A stretch of DNA of 64,000 nt from Edaphochlamys debaryana (lineage: Eukaryota; Chlorophyta; Chlorophyceae; Chlamydomonadales), in contig JAEHOE010000020.1 of assembly GCA_016858145.1 (NCBI GenBank), positions 1-64,000 on the forward strand. The letters are read 5' to 3'. The translations under genes and the position numbers were made by a program. Position 1 is the stretch's first letter. Each line of letters starts with the position of its first letter. The notes under the pieces are model-generated. The model saw only the letters and a list, made by a program, of their open reading frames with translations. It searched no databases and was not told the origin of the DNA. Positions 10,185-22,800 of the stretch are shown piece after piece.

Positions 10185-13100
10185 ATGAGGAGCCGGCTCT
10201 ACCTGAACCGTTGGCTCACCTTTGCGGCGAGCTGCCTGCTGCAGGTGCGCGCAGGGGCCGGGGCTCAACGCCGGGTGGGGTGGCGCCCGGGTACGTGTCG
10301 GAGGGCGAGCGCACGTGGATGTCGGGGGGGGGGGATCCTCCACCCAAGCCTTCACGCGAGCTTCACCGCCCCTGCCTACCAGGTGTCAGCGGGCCTCTCC
10401 TACGCCTATAGCATGTATGCTCCCGCGCTCAAGGAGCGTTGGGGCTTCAGCGAGACCGCGATGCTCACCATCGGAAGCTGCCTCAACTTCGGTGGATACC
10501 TGGCCATTCCCTCGGGGGCGCTGTACGACAGGCTAGAGCGACACAAGCGCTTCGGTCCCCGGTGAGGGGAGGGGGGGATATTGCGAGGGGGGGTTCGAGG
10601 GGGGCGTGTTGCATGGGCGCACGACGAGGCGTGACGAGGCCTCCTTCCTTCCACCGTGTGCCCCCGACCGACTACGGTATCCTGCGGTAGTTACGCAACA
10701 CAGGCGAGTGAGGTACGGGAGATAGGTATAGGGCGTAACGTACGGGTTACGCTGCGTACCCTGATACCTCCCCTTTTTTACCCCCTCCGCTGGCCGCTGG
10801 CCTCTCTTCCTAAGGCTGGAGCAGCTCCTCCTGAGCCCCTGCTACCACCTTCCCATTCCGCCCCTCTCGCTCCCTCCGTTTCCCTCCCCTACCAACGCAT
10901 CTCCAGCTCAGCTCACCTGTACCGGTCGTCCCTCTCCCCCTTACCCTCCGCCCCCGACCCTCCCCTCCCAAATGCCGGTTGCTCTCATCGGCATGGTCCA
11001 TCTACCATCAACCCCCGCCCCCCCCCACTTTCCCCCCCCATCCGCCCCTCATCCCCTCTCCCTCCCCATCCCCTCCTCGCCACAGGCTGGTCGCCCTCAT
11101 CGGCGTCGTCCTGCTGGTGGTGGGATACATGGGCCTGGCGGCGGCCGCTGCGGGGCTGCTGGCGCCCAACTACGCATTCGTGTGCGTGTGCGCATTCCTG
11201 GGAGGTGCGTGGGGGCCTATGTGCGTGTGTGCGTGTCTTCGACCTGAAAGCACCGGCACCCACGATGGGGTTGGTGCGTCTTCGTCTGTGCATGCTCGAT
11301 GCCTGTGTGCGCAGCTGGTGCGGGGTTTTGGCGTTGGGCATTTGAGGAGCAGACCTTGCCCTGTGCACCCCTGGACTGGGCCTCGGTCGGTCGTCTTCTC
11401 CTCTCCTCCTCTACGTCGTTCTTCCCTGCCCGCCCCCCGCCCCCGCCGTCTCCCACTTTCTCCCCGCCCCTGTGCCCCCCTTGCCTGCCCCCCGCTCCCC
11501 CCCCCCCCGTCCTGCCCCCCGCTCCCCCCCCGTCCTGCTCCCCGCCCCAGGCAACTCCTCCACCTGGTTCGACACCGCGGCGGTGGTGACTAACGTGCGC
11601 AACTTCCCCCGAGACCGAGGCACTGTGGTGGGCATCCTCAAGTGAGCCAGGGGCAGGGGAGTTGGTAGCAGTGATGGGGTTTGATAGTGGGCGGGACTTG
11701 ATGGGGGCGGCATGGCGTCCCTGAACCGCCGCTCCCTTGGTGGGCCCCCCTCCCTACCCCCCTAGGGACTCACCGCCCCGATCTCACCCACCATTGATTG
11801 CCTCCCCCCCTGACACCCCCCCCCCCCCCTTCCTCCCCCCTTCCCTTACCGTCAACCCCCCCCCCCACACACACACACACAGGGCCTTCGTGGGCCTCTC
11901 CGCCTCGGTCTACTCCTCCATATACGCAGCCGAGTTCCAACCCGACGCAGTGGGCTTCCTGGACTTCATCGGATCGGCACCCGCAGTCTTGCTGCTCATT
12001 CTCATATCGCTGATGAACCTGGTCCCCGAAGCCTATCACGAACCGGAGGAGAAGAAGGAGACCAGCAAGGAGGGCGGGGCCGGGGATGCATCTGGTTCCA
12101 AGCGGCACGAGCACGCCGCTGGATCTGGATCTGGGTCGGGCCGGCGGCGCAAGCGCCGCTCGGCGGGCGGCGGCGCTACCAGTGGTCCCGAGGACGGTCT
12201 CAACGAGCCGCTCCTCTCCGCTGCCGCCGATCCCGCCGCCTCGCCCCGCCCGGCCCCGCACGCCAACGGCGGTCCTTCCTCCGGCACCCATCAACCCCAG
12301 CCCGAGCCGCAATCTAAACCAGGCCCAGCCTCCGCGGGCCCAGGCCCAGGCCCAGGCCCAGCCCCGGGCCCGCGGGCCCCGCGCCTCTCCACCTCCGCCC
12401 GCTTCACGCTCGTCTACTCCCTCGTCTGCGTCATTGCGCTCTTTCAGACGGGGGCCGCGCTGTGGTCTGCGGTCGTCGCGCACCGGCCCCACGGCGGTGG
12501 GTGCAAGGCATCTAGGCCTTCTAGGGACCGGGGTACGGGTGGGGGGCTGTGGCGGACGGTTGTGGCCTGGGTGTGCTGTCACAGACGGTCTTCTTCTGTC
12601 ACGGGGATACACTCAGCCAGAGCTGCTTCTGCTCTCCTACTGACCACGGCGGGCGACGTTGCGCAGCCAAGGGACCTGCCGTTTGGCAGGCCGCACGGAT
12701 GTAAACGAGCGTCCTCCTACTCACCTGGATAGTCTCCCCGAGTCACTGGCAGCTACTGACCAACCCAGCAAGATATTTCTCCGGCCTTTCCGGCCCTTCC
12801 GTCATGCATGAGCATGAGCTGGTCCTAAGTTCCTTCTGACCCCGCCGACTCGGTCCGCCGCAGGCCCCTCGCAGTCCGCCCGGCGCGCCCTCCCGGCCCT
12901 CGGCTCCTTCCGACGCGGCTAAGCTTGTTCGACCCCCTCTGTACCCTCTTACCCACCCCATCCGCCCTGCCGTCTGCTCCGCCACAGGCCCCTCGCAGTC
13001 CGCCCGGCGCGCCCTCCTGGCTGGCGTGTGCTGCCTGGTGGGCACCCTGGTGCTGGTCCCCTGGGGCTCGGGGGACTGGGTGCACCGCAAGCCGCGGCCC

Positions 13101-16100
13101 GAGGCTGTGGAGCGGGCGCGGCGGAGCCTGCTGGCGCGGCTGGCGAGGGGCGCGAGCCTGTCGCTGCGGCGGCGGAGGGGCAGCGGCGAGGCGGGTGGTG
13201 GTGGTGGTGGTGGTGGTGGTGGTGCCGGGGGGGTGGGGGGGAGTGCGGCGGGGGCTGGAGTTGTGGGAGAGGGCGCTGGGGTCGGGGTCGCGGCGCCTGC
13301 AGCTGCGGCGGCGGCGCTGCCGTGTGGTGGGGCGGGCCCAGGGCCTGGGGCGGAGGCGGAGGCGGAGCAAGGGGAGGCAGGAGCGGGCGGCGGGGCAGCG
13401 GTCCCGGCCCCGGCCCCCGCTCCCAGCCCGACCTCGCCGCCGCCCAAGCCCGAGCCGGTCACCCCAGCGGCCTCTGTTGACCTGGGCGCACTGACTGGGG
13501 TGAGCGGCGGGTGGGGGTTGCGACAAGGGTTTGGGTGTGGGGTTGGGGCGGAGGGCCAATCCAAGGAGGGGTCTCGGGCTCAACGTCAGCCGCGGCGGGT
13601 TGGGTTGGGGTTGGGTTGGGTGTCTCGTGTGCTGTGACTGTACTTGGGCCCCGCGAGGGGACCTGACTGCAGGAGCTGTGGCGGGGAGCCACCCAGTCGC
13701 GTTGCATACCGCCCAACAGCCCCCCCTCCCCGCCCCCCTCCCAACCTCATCCCCCCCTACACCCCTCTCTTCCCCCTTCCCGACCCCAGGCGGGCCCGGA
13801 GGTGGTGGTCGTGGCCCCCCCCTCATACGCCCCTAACCCCGTCCACCCCCTCTCCTCCACCCCACCCCCATGGGCCCTTATTCCTCCGCCTCTCCCCCCC
13901 CCACCGCCCGTTACAGGGTGGCCCCGAGGTGGTGGTCGAGGCCCCCCCCCTGGTGGACCCCGCGCTCATCGAGGCGCGGCTGGAGGCGCTGGAGGAGGTG
14001 CCCTCGCTGCCCGACCTGGCGCTGGGGCAGGCGGCGAGGAGGACGGAGTTCTGGCTGCTGCTGTTCCAGGTGGGGGGCGGGGAGGGGGAAAGAGTAAGGT
14101 CGGAAATTGGCGGGCTGCTGTTCAGTGGCAGATCTGCGGACCGCGCTTCAATCCCCCGCCTCCCTTCTGCCCCCCGCCCCCCCCTAGTTCAGTGTGGGCC
14201 TGGGCACGGGCCTGGCCTTCCTCAACAACCTGGGCTCCATCACCGTGGCACTGGGGGGCAGCCCGGGGGGGCAGGTGGTGTTCGTGTCGCTCTTCAGCGT
14301 GGCCAACGCAATCGGTGGGGGGGTGAGGGGCGGGCGGCCGGGGGGGGGGGGGGTGAGGGTGAGGGTGTTCGTTGTTGAGCGAGATCGCGCCGACGCCAGG
14401 GAATGCTTGCATGGATAGGTGCATACCGCCGAGTTTACCGAGTTGGGGAGAAGAGCTCCGTGGTGTCCGCGGGACGAGGTTTGATGAGGCTGAGAGTGGC
14501 GTAGGCAGCGGCGGCTGTGCGCTATCCCTAAGCACTATTAAGTCGCAGGTAACAGAACCGGCCAGCCGCTGGGGTGCTTCGGCATGCGAGTGCAACGCGC
14601 GCAAACCAACGCACAAACGGGGAGGGGGGCAAGGGGGCCAAGTGAGGGGGGACTTGGGCGCGCGGGGCCGAGGCCTCCGTGTACCAGTATGCAGCTTGCT
14701 CTTTGGGGTGGTCAGCACTGCGGCCGCTGCCTACCACCCATTCAATCGCGGGCACAGCAAGTAACCTCGTCCCTGCCTGAAACCCGTAAACTTCTTACCT
14801 TTGTGCTTCGTGCTCGGTGCGTGTCCTTTCCCCCCAACCTGGCTCCCCTCCCTGCCCACCGACACCCCCTCCCCACACCACCCGACCCCACACACACGTA
14901 GGCCGGCTCAGCGGCGGCGTCGTCTCGGAGGCCGCGCTGCGCCGCTACCGCCTCCCCCGCACCTCCCTGCTCCTGGGCGCCTCCTGCCTCACCCTGGCAG
15001 GTGTGTGTGTGGGGCTGCTTGTGTGGGGGGCTGCTCATGTGGGTGTGTGCTCGTGTGGGGGTCTGCTTGTGTGAGCCGGGGAAGCATTGGCGCAGTCGCT
15101 TCAAAAGCCGGCCGTTCCAAGGGGAGCGCAGCAGCCCGGGCACCCGTCCCATCCCGCCCATCCATGCTATTACTAACAATGGGACGCCTCCAGCGGGGGA
15201 CGCGTTTGTTGAGGGGCCGGGTGTGTATGAGGGGCTGGCCCCTCCACACCCTCCCACCCATCCCCCATCCCGCCCCTCCGCCCTGGCAGGTGTGGGCGGC
15301 GCGCTGCTGTGCGAGCACCCCGCCAACCTGGCCCCTGTGTCCCTGGTGGTGGGGTTCGCCTTCGGGTCGCACTGGGGCCTCATCCCCGCCATCACGTCGG
15401 ACCTGTTTGGGCTCACGCACTTTGGCAGCAACTACACGGGCCTGCAGGTGGGGGAGAGGGGGGTGCGGGGTGTGGGGTGGGGAAGGAGGGGGGGGGGAAA
15501 GGGGAGGTTCGGGGAGGGGAGGAGGGGGGAAGGCGTTGAAGGGTCTGCTTCAGGGGGCGAGGAGGGCAGTGCAGCAGCCCTTACACGGGCCTGCAAGTTG
15601 GGTGCAGGGGGAAGGGGGGCGGGGAAGGGCTACCGGGAGAGTGTGGCTACAGTTGTCAGGTCGGGGATGGGAGCGGGATTGGGAGAGCTCTCCCTTACCG
15701 CCCTCCTCCCGCCATCCCTACCTCCCCCCAGCTGGGCCCGGCATTCGGTGGCTACCTGCTCGCCACGGTGCTGACGGGGCGGCTGTACGACAGGGTCGTA
15801 CGGCGGCACGGGGACACGCTCTTCTGCATCGGCTCGGACTGCTACTTCGAGACATGGTGGGTGCTTGGCAAGGGGGTCCTCACGACCAATCCAAGCTTAG
15901 CCTCCTCCTGCATGCCCACCCCACCGCCGCCCCTGCATGCAACTCCTTCCCCCCCTCTCCCTCCCCTCCCCTTCCCCCCCCCTCCCCCCTACCCAGGTGT
16001 GTGCTTGGCTTCCTCAACCTGCTGTCCCTGCTGGGCACCCGGGAGCTGCACGCGCAGACCGCCAAGCTGTACCGCCGGATCATACGGCAGGGCGGCGTGT

Positions 16101-16102
16101 GA
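10185..16102 (+). CDS. nodulin-like major facilitator superfamily transporter
   Basis: This is a membrane transporter of the plant nodulin-like (NFD4-type) MFS family. Substrate is unknown. Twelve exons give 780 residues: 10185-10244, 10383-10561, 11086-11204, 11551-11641, 11883-12496, 12988-13499, 13917-14069, 14188-14314, 14902-15000, 15290-15447, 15732-15856 and 15997-16102. The N-terminus (RWLTFAASCLLQVSAGLSYAY) and the following segments with YSMYAPALKERWGFSE, NFGGYLAIPSGALYDR and FDTAAVVTNVRNFPRDRGTV match the family's first helices and loops. Two hydrophobic blocks are separated by a long low-complexity loop (roughly residues 190-520) rich in Pro, Gly, Ser and Arg. Late helices include GLGTGLAFLNNLGSITVALG and GFAFGSHWGLIPAITSDLFG. 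The low-complexity loop is much longer than in plant homologues. Two introns contain duplicated copies of the next exon's start (see repeats). Confidence 0.9.
12857..12893 (+). repeat. ghost copy of exon 6 start in transporter intron 5
   Basis: About 37 bp repeat the acceptor site and first 30 bp of exon 6 (true copy 12981-13017) with essentially one mismatch. The ghost keeps an intact CAG acceptor, but the sequence after it diverges. Spacing is 124 bp. Confidence 0.85.
13203..13223 (+). repeat. GGT microsatellite in transporter coding exon 6
   Basis: A run of GGT repeats encodes poly-Gly in the cytosolic-looking loop of the transporter. It lies in coding sequence, so length changes in whole triplets would be tolerated. 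Confidence 0.7.
13785..13824 (+). repeat. ghost copy of exon 7 start in transporter intron 6
   Basis: CAG plus GGCCCGGAGGTGGTGGTCG and the following C-run repeat the true exon 7 start at 13911-13950 with a few mismatches. Spacing is 126 bp, close to that of the ghost in intron 5. Confidence 0.8.
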
Positions 16103-17111
16103 ATGAGTCATGAGCGGTCCCCTGACGGGCACCCAAGCACCTTGTGCGCACATGCTAGGAGAGCATGCAAGCAAGTGTGCCCCTGTGAGGCGTCAGGAGA
16201 ATGCGCTTGCTTAGCGTTGCCCGCCGCCGGATTATGCAGCCCGTTTTGAGGACGTTCAAGGGCGCTCCGTTCTAGGCAGAGGCTGCCGGACAGTGCACTG
16301 CGCAGAGAGTTACGTCTTCCGACGACTAGCATCGATTCATTTGTTCAGGGTACATACTCTTAGCCGGGTTGTTTCAAGGTGTGTTCTAAGGTGTGTTCTG
16401 AACGCATGCCACTGGCGAAGTGCAGGGGTGGGGGCTAGCACGGTGTTCCAGGTGTGAGAGCAGTGAGACATGATCGCATGGGGTGCAGGGGGGCTTGGGG
16501 CAAGTACGCCGAGTGCACGGCGGGGAGTGGCAGGTTGGAGCTTGGCGGCGGCGGCAGACCAGTGGTGAGGGTTGGCGTGGTCTGTGCGGGTGCTGGAGAG
16601 CGGGTCATAGAGGCATGGCATCACTTATGGCTCACTTAGGGCTGACGGGGGCTCATTCCACCGGTGCGGATTTATGAGAAGCATGCATGCCTTATTGCAT
16701 GGTAGAGCACTTGATATGGTGAGGTCTAAGGTCTAGCGTGTTGCCCACTACGCGGCTACGGGGACTGAGCTGCCACGGGGCCATGTGTCGGTGGGTGGAG
16801 ACTGAGGATGCCCACGCAGCGCCTTCACCGGCTGCGGTGTTCCCCTCTATCCCCGGACTCGGTCGCTCTCAAGTACTTGTAGGTATGTTAAGCGCTTGTC
16901 CGGGCTGCGCGCACAGGGGGCCGGGGAGACAGCGGGGACGCGCGGACGCCCTTTCGCGTGCCAAACCCCATCCGGCCGTGGGGGGCCGGAAGACAAGCCC
17001 AGAGGTGGAAAACATACTCGATTCAGTAAGCTTATCCCCATACGTAGCAAGGCTGCTCATCCTTCCTCGCGAGTGAGTTCTTAGACTCGAACACGCGTCG
17101 ACAGCCCGAGA
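16103..17111. other. intergenic region, transporter 3' UTR and next promoter
   Basis: No exon or RNA gene was recognised here. A short direct repeat (AAGGTGTGTTCT twice) lies at about 16376-16399. The 3' UTR of the transporter and the promoter of the next gene must be within this stretch, but no TGTAA signal was found close to the stop codon. Confidence 0.5.
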
Positions 17112-18852
17112 ATGCAGCCCAAAAGCATGGCTCAGTTCGAGGACTTCGCGCCGACAAATAGACGGCACTTTGTACCTCAGGCAAGCGCGAAACGGGGCTG
17201 TCAGGATGAACAAACGAACACATTTCTCGGGCGGTCTCGACGGCCTCCCTGGCGACGCAACCGACGCGATTACTACCAGCTCTGTCAAGAACGATCATCC
17301 CGGTGCATCTCGCACCAACCCGCGGCTCGCACCATGGTCGGGGCCCCAACATCCCGCCATGTCCACACTCCCCACCATCTCCCCTCCCCTCCCCTCGCCA
17401 CATCCCCCGCCCCATCACCAGGACCAGCTGGGCAAGGACCTGGCCCCCATAGAGGACGGCCGCACGCTGCCCGTCACCCTGGCTCGGTCGCGGGCGGCGC
17501 ACGATGGCGCGGAGATGGCGGAGGACCCCACCAGCTTCGTGTCGACCTCGGGCAAGGAGATGGCGGCGGCGCAGAACGGGCCCATGCTCAGCACAACACA
17601 AGTGGGTTGCTGTTGCTGCTGTTGGAGCAGGGGCCAGATGCCGCTGATGGGTCGGGTCGGGCAAGGGCGAAGGGGTTCCGGGGGTGTAGTTTGGTGAGCC
17701 AGCCCTCGGTGGCTTGCACACCGCCTCTTCCCGCACCCCGAGGGTGAAGGGCAAAGGGGTATCCGTGGGCGTGAAGGCCTGTGGTTCAGCCTCCTACCGA
17801 TCGAATGACCCCCCTCATCCACCCAGAAACACTCCACTCTCAGGCCATGCACCTGGGCGTTCCTGCACCCCCCCCCTGCGCCTGTGGCACGAACCCTTCC
17901 CTCCCCCTTCCCCCCTTGCCCCCTCAGGCCATGCAGCAGGGTGTGTCCCTAGAGCCCAAGAAGCGCACCGGCAAGAAGATCCTGGGGCCGCCCGGGCAGC
18001 AGCAGCAGCAGCTCTTCCTAGGGGGGTCGGCGGCGGGGCTGCGCTCGGAGCCCCTGTCAGTGCTGGAGGTGGGGTGGGGGGATGTGCCATGAAATGGCTG
18101 GGAGCGGGTGGGCAGCAGCTCTGGGTTGAGCATAGGCCGTATGGCGGGCGGCTTGGGTTAGGTCCCCCTCTTGCAGTCTCCCATCTCGAAGTCCTCGCCC
18201 CGCATTGCCCGCCGACGCGCCCCCTCCCCACTACAACGCCACTCCCCTCCTCCACCCCCCAGCTGGGCACCACCAAGCAGAGCCCCCACGTGCCCGGCTA
18301 TACGGGCCACATCTCAAGGGCCACCAAGGCCTCGGTGAGGGAGGGGCTGCATGCCCGGGAGGAAGAGGGGGCATGGCAGGGAGCGAGCGGGGCGCGGGTG
18401 CGGTTGCTGGTCCCCAAGGCATCGGTGAGGGAAGCACCGTGTAGCGGAGCTGCAAAGGGAGGCGTAGGGGACGGGTGGTCCGTTGGGTGCCCCGCCGGCT
18501 CACTCGCACCAACCCCTCAATGGGCAGCGCGGCGTTGCATGGCACTCCTCCGTTCCTACCCGCCGTGTCCAGACCCAAGCCCCTGCCCGCCTCAACGACA
18601 CCCAACCGCCCAAACCCTACGGCCCAAACCTAACCCCCGGCCCCCTCTGTTCCTGCCCCCCCCCCCCGCAGGACCCCGCCCCCCAGCGCTCCATGGACAA
18701 GTCGCTCGTCCCACGTCCCTCGTCCCACGTCCCACTCCCCTATTGCTGCCCCCCGCCCGCAGGACCCCGCCCCCCAGCGCTCCATGGACAAGTCCCTGGT
18801 GGTGGAGAACTACAAGCCCTACGGAGCGGGCTACACGGGCCGAAAGACGTAG
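17112..18852 (+). CDS. small conserved-looking protein with two GYTG motifs, possible ciliary microtubule protein
   Basis: Five exons give 183 residues: 17112-17180, 17422-17601, 17928-18068, 18263-18334 and 18763-18852. The start MQPKSMAQFEDFAPTNRRHF could alternatively be the second Met. Intron 1 uses a GC donor (CAG|GCAAGC), chosen because it keeps phase and joins VPQ to DQLGKDLAPIED. The protein is small, basic at intervals and without membrane segments. Near the end it carries SPHVPGYTGHI (about residues 137-147) and closes with YKPYGAGYTGRKT. PGYTG-type short motifs recur in several microtubule inner proteins of cilia, so a ciliary role is an inference. No family is firmly recognised. 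Introns 2 and 4 hold ghost copies of the following exon's start. The gene converges on the tRNase Z gene. Confidence 0.65.
17836..17860 (+). repeat. ghost copy of exon 3 start in intron 2 of the GYTG protein gene
   Basis: CTCAGGCCATGCACCTGGGCG resembles the true acceptor and exon start at 17923-17943 (CTCAGGCCATGCAGCAGGGTG). The match is short, so this is the weakest of the ghost calls. Confidence 0.5.
18665..18703 (+). repeat. ghost copy of exon 5 start in intron 4 of the GYTG protein gene
   Basis: Thirty-nine bases identical to 18756-18794 include the whole acceptor (CCCGCAG) and the first 32 bases of exon 5. Offset is 91-92 bp, which is not a multiple of three, so using the ghost acceptor without further splicing would break the frame. 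Confidence 0.9.
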
Positions 18853-19433
18853 CGGCATGGCGTGTGCTAATCCTATGTGTGGTGTGGGGGGGTGGGTGTG
18901 GGTGTGTGACGGGGGGGGGGGGGGCAGGGGAGCGGGAGCAAGCGAGCCTGGCCCATGCACAGGGATGGCTCTTGTACCATCGGTAGAGACGAGGCAGGGG
19001 AAGGCAGGGCAAGGCCGTAGGCATGTAGGTCATGCGACCATAACTGGCTGTAGGGGCGACGAAGGACGGAGCGGCTGTATGTCAAGTCGTGGCAGGTAGG
19101 ACAGGGAGGCATTCAGCGAGGCGTCGGTGCATCCAGCCATGACGGGCTGAGGTCGTCCAACGGAGGTGGGCGGGGTAGGGGCGGCAAGAGTGGCTGGGCA
19201 GCGGTGGTGAGGTAGGGTGGAAGACGAGGCGGCGGCGGCTGGCTGGACGCCCGGGAAGGGGAAGTGCGCGGCCACGAGAGTAGGCCGCCCTGACGGGGCG
19301 CCGACTGAGTGAGGGCCAGGTACGAGAGTAGATAGACTGAGGAGACTCTGACGGGACGCCGACCGAGTGTAGTCGTGGTTGGGTGGGTCTCACCAGCCTT
19401 ATTGAAGAACTTGCAAGGCTGCGCGTACAGGAG
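18853..19433. other. convergent intergenic region
   Basis: The stretch lies between the stop of the GYTG protein gene and the 3' UTR of the tRNase Z gene on the other strand. No gene was seen. It is G-rich on the plus strand and has weak internal repetition (GACGGGGCGCCGACTGAGTG-like units at about 19291-19365). Confidence 0.5.
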
Positions 19434-19438
19434 TTACA
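19434..19438 (-). terminator. candidate TGTAA poly(A) signal for tRNase Z gene
   Basis: TTACA on the plus strand gives TGTAA on the minus strand, about 380 bp beyond the tRNase Z stop codon. Confidence 0.4.
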
Positions 19439-19462
19439 TCTGTGATCCACCATGAAAGAGGA

Positions 19463-19592
19463 GCCCAGCCCTGGCCCAGCCCCCTGGCCCAGCCCCCTGG
19501 CCCAGCCCCCTGGCTGGCCCAGCCCTGGCCCAGCCCCCTGGCCCAGCCCCCTGGCTGGCCCAGCCCTGGCCCAGCCCCGGCTCAGCCCCGGT
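19463..19592. repeat. CCCTGGCCCAGCC minisatellite
   Basis: Overlapping units of CCCTGGCCCAGC and CCCCTGGCTGGCCCAGC are tandemly repeated about nine times. The repeat falls in the expected 3' UTR of the tRNase Z gene. Confidence 0.85.
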
Positions 19593-19814
19593 CAGCTTTG
19601 TCTTACTTGCCCCTACCTCATTATCCCGGGTACTACCCGGGCTAGTAGCCGGGAGAGGGCGAAAGCCCATGCAGTCGAATGCGGGCCCCCGTTGGTGATT
19701 GGCCCTACTATGAAGTACTGGCGTGCGAACGGGAACGGGAAGTGACATTATTGCACGGCAGGACCCCCACCCACCCACCCGTCTGCCCCCTAGTCGTCCT
19801 CCTCTCCTGCCCCC

Positions 19815-22800
19815 CTAGTCGTCCTCGTCGCCTCCCCCCTCCGCCCCCTTCTCCTCCTCCAGTCGCTTGAACAGCAGCCCCAGCGGCCGCACCAGGCGGG
19901 GCAGCCAGGGCAGGTCGGCCAGGTTCACGGACTGCGGGTGGGGTGGGGTGGGGTGGGGGGGTGACAGGGCGATCGGTTCAGAGCGTGTTGGAGGGGGACG
20001 GGAGGGCGGAGGCGGGGATGCGAGGGAGGATCGGTGACCAGAGCCACTCCGCTGCCCCTGGCCATGTATGTTGCGGCTTGAGAAGCTCTTCCTCTCTTCC
20101 ATCAACTTCCCCCGCCCCTATCCCTGTCCCTCCCTCCCCCCTCCCGTCTCCCCCCTCCCTGTCCCCGTTCCCATTCCCCCTGTCTGTCAGAGCAGCCGTC
20201 GCCGGAGCCGCTACTGGAGCCCGCCGGACCTCCGCTCTGGATCTCGGGGGGCGTCGGGCTCGCTGGCTGCCGCTCTATCTCTTCCTTCGCTCTCCAATGC
20301 TTTTCCCAATCATTTCCCCCCCCCACACACACACACCTGCAGGTCCATGGCCACGCCCACGCTGGGGTGCGGCCCCAGGTCCAGCTCCGGCAGGGTGGGG
20401 TAGCGCGTGGAGAAGTGGGTCAGCAGGGTGCGGTAGGCGAGCGCCTGGAGAGGGGAGGGGACAAGAGGGCGGGGTGGGTTCAAGAGGCTGGGTAGATCGC
20501 CCCGCCCCCAGGCTCACCCAGCCCCGCGCACGCACCCTGGCCAGCACCACCCCGCCCCACCCCCAGCCCTTTACACTGGCGACGCACTCCCGCTCCACCT
20601 TCCCGCCCCGCCCCACCCCCCCGCCGCACCTTCTCCCCAACCGCCACCGCCTCCGCCGTGGTGCTGTGCTTCTTGGCCCGCGCCTCGTCGCCCATGCTCT
20701 CCTCGAAGGTGGCCTCGTGCACCAGCAGGCTGGCGCACCGGGCGGCGTTCACGGTCTGGTGATGGGGCAGGAGTAATGCGAGAGGGGGGGGGATCGGTTG
20801 AAACCAGGCCGCAATGCAGACCCTATCGCTCGCACGCTGGCGCAGCGGGCGGCTTGCACGGTCTTTTGGGAGCAGCAGGGCGGTGGGAAGCAGGGTCAGT
20901 GGTGGTGGGGGGCAGGGGTGTGGGGTTGAGGAGAGGCACGCGAGGCGCTTGCGGACAGGGCAGATGGGTTGCAGCTATTGGCTGCCATGCTGTAGCCGCT
21001 CGAGTCCCTGTCCCCCCCCCCTGCCCCCCATCCCGCCGCCTCACCGCCTCGCATGGCCGCGTGTCGGCCGAGAACACCACCACCCACCCCTCCCGGCCCT
21101 CCAGCCGCAGACCGTGGGAGTCGTAAATGTGCTGCAGGGAGGGCAGAGGGGGGCCGGGGGACGAGGGGCGAAGGGCGCTGGTTTGGTGGGTTCGAAAGGG
21201 CTGGAGGGGCCAAAAGACGTTACTCGACCCTTCCTGGGCATTTACCCGAAGCTCTATTGAAACACATGGACGCGAGCGTCCCTCCATTCCCTCCTCCACC
21301 ATCCCTCTCCACCTCACCATTCCCCGGAGAACCCCCCCCCCCCCATCACGTTTGATGACCACCATTACCCAACACACGCATCTGCACTTGGAGGGGCTGG
21401 AAGCCGTCCCTCGACCCCTCCCGGCACTCCCGCGCCTCCTTACACGTTCGCACTCCCCTTCCATCATCCCTCCCTCTCCATCCCCCCCAACACACGCACC
21501 TGCACTTGGAAGGGCTGGAAGCCCGCCAGCCCCAGGCGCTCCTTGGCCGCCGCCAGGGCGGAGGCGGCGGGCGAGGGCGGGGGCGGGTCGGGGGCGGAGG
21601 GCGAGGAGAGCGCGAAGTTGGGCAGGAAGGTGAACTGGATGGGGACCTGGGGCAGGGAAAGGAAAGGGTGCAAGGCCGGAGATGTTGCAAGAGTTAGTAG
21701 GGTCGCGCAGTCAGGTCAGCCAACCAACGCTTACAAGCCCCTCCCTCAACCGCTGCTCCACCCCAACCGCCCAACCAACCAACCAACCAACCAACCAACC
21801 AACCGCCACCATCCTCTCCCTCCACTGTCCTGCTCGCCACGACCCGCCCCCCTCCCAAAAGCCAGACCCGCCTCACACCCTCCCGCCCCCACGCACCGCC
21901 GCGCTGTACCGCACGAGTATGTCAAACAGCTTGGCGGGCCCCACCACCAGCAGGGGCGGCAGGCCCCGCCGGCAGCGCCACTCCAGCAGGCGGTAGAGGC
22001 CGCCGTGGTGGTCGGCGTGCATGTGGCTCACCTGGTGTTGAGGGGGGAGGGGGGGAGGAGGGGGGTGAGAGCGGTTGACGCAGACTGGGCTAGAGGCTGG
22101 GTGGACGACCTCAGGGCGGCTCCAAAGCCTCCCTGCACCCCCACCCCCCGCGCAGCCGGCGGTTTGTGAAGCGAAGAGGCGGGGCCGTGGTCTGAACCCT
22201 ACCCCACACCCGGTGCGCAATTCCCGCCGTGAGGGTGGTAAGGAATGCCTGCCCCGCCCCTCCGCCCCGCCCTCCGCCCCCACACCCCTGCCGTCTCACC
22301 CACACCAGCCCCAGCTCCTCCATCCGTCGCTCCGCGTCCGGCCCCCCGAAGCGGCGCTTGAGCTGACCCATGGCGTCCTCCCCGCAGTCCACCAGCAGGC
22401 CGCCCCTGGGGAGGGCAGTGGAGGGGGGGGAGGGCAGCAGGTGAGGAGGTAAGGGTGGATCCTTCAGCAGGCCGCCCCATGGGAGGCGAAATGGCAGGGC
22501 AGTGGAGGGGAGGGCAGCAGGTTGGGAGATCAGGGTGGAACCTTCAGCAGGCCGCCCCTGGGGAGGGCAGTAGAGGGGAGGGCAGTAGATGAGGAGGTAA
22601 GGGTGGAACCTTCAGCAGGCCGCCCCTGGGGAGGGGAGGGGAGGGGGAGCGGCAAGGGGAGGGCAGTGGAGGTCAGGATGGGGCCTACAGCGCTCCGCGT
22701 TACCCCCGTCAGGGCGAAAGGGCGCAACTCGCGTACCCCGTGCCCCTACTTCCCCGGGAGTCCCCGGGAGTAATCACTGCTGAAACCCCATGCCCCCCAC

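Noticed and set aside
11737..12732. 331-residue continuous frame as a separate gene
   Set aside because: Its middle part is exon 5 of the transporter. The ends read through intron sequence before and after good splice sites.
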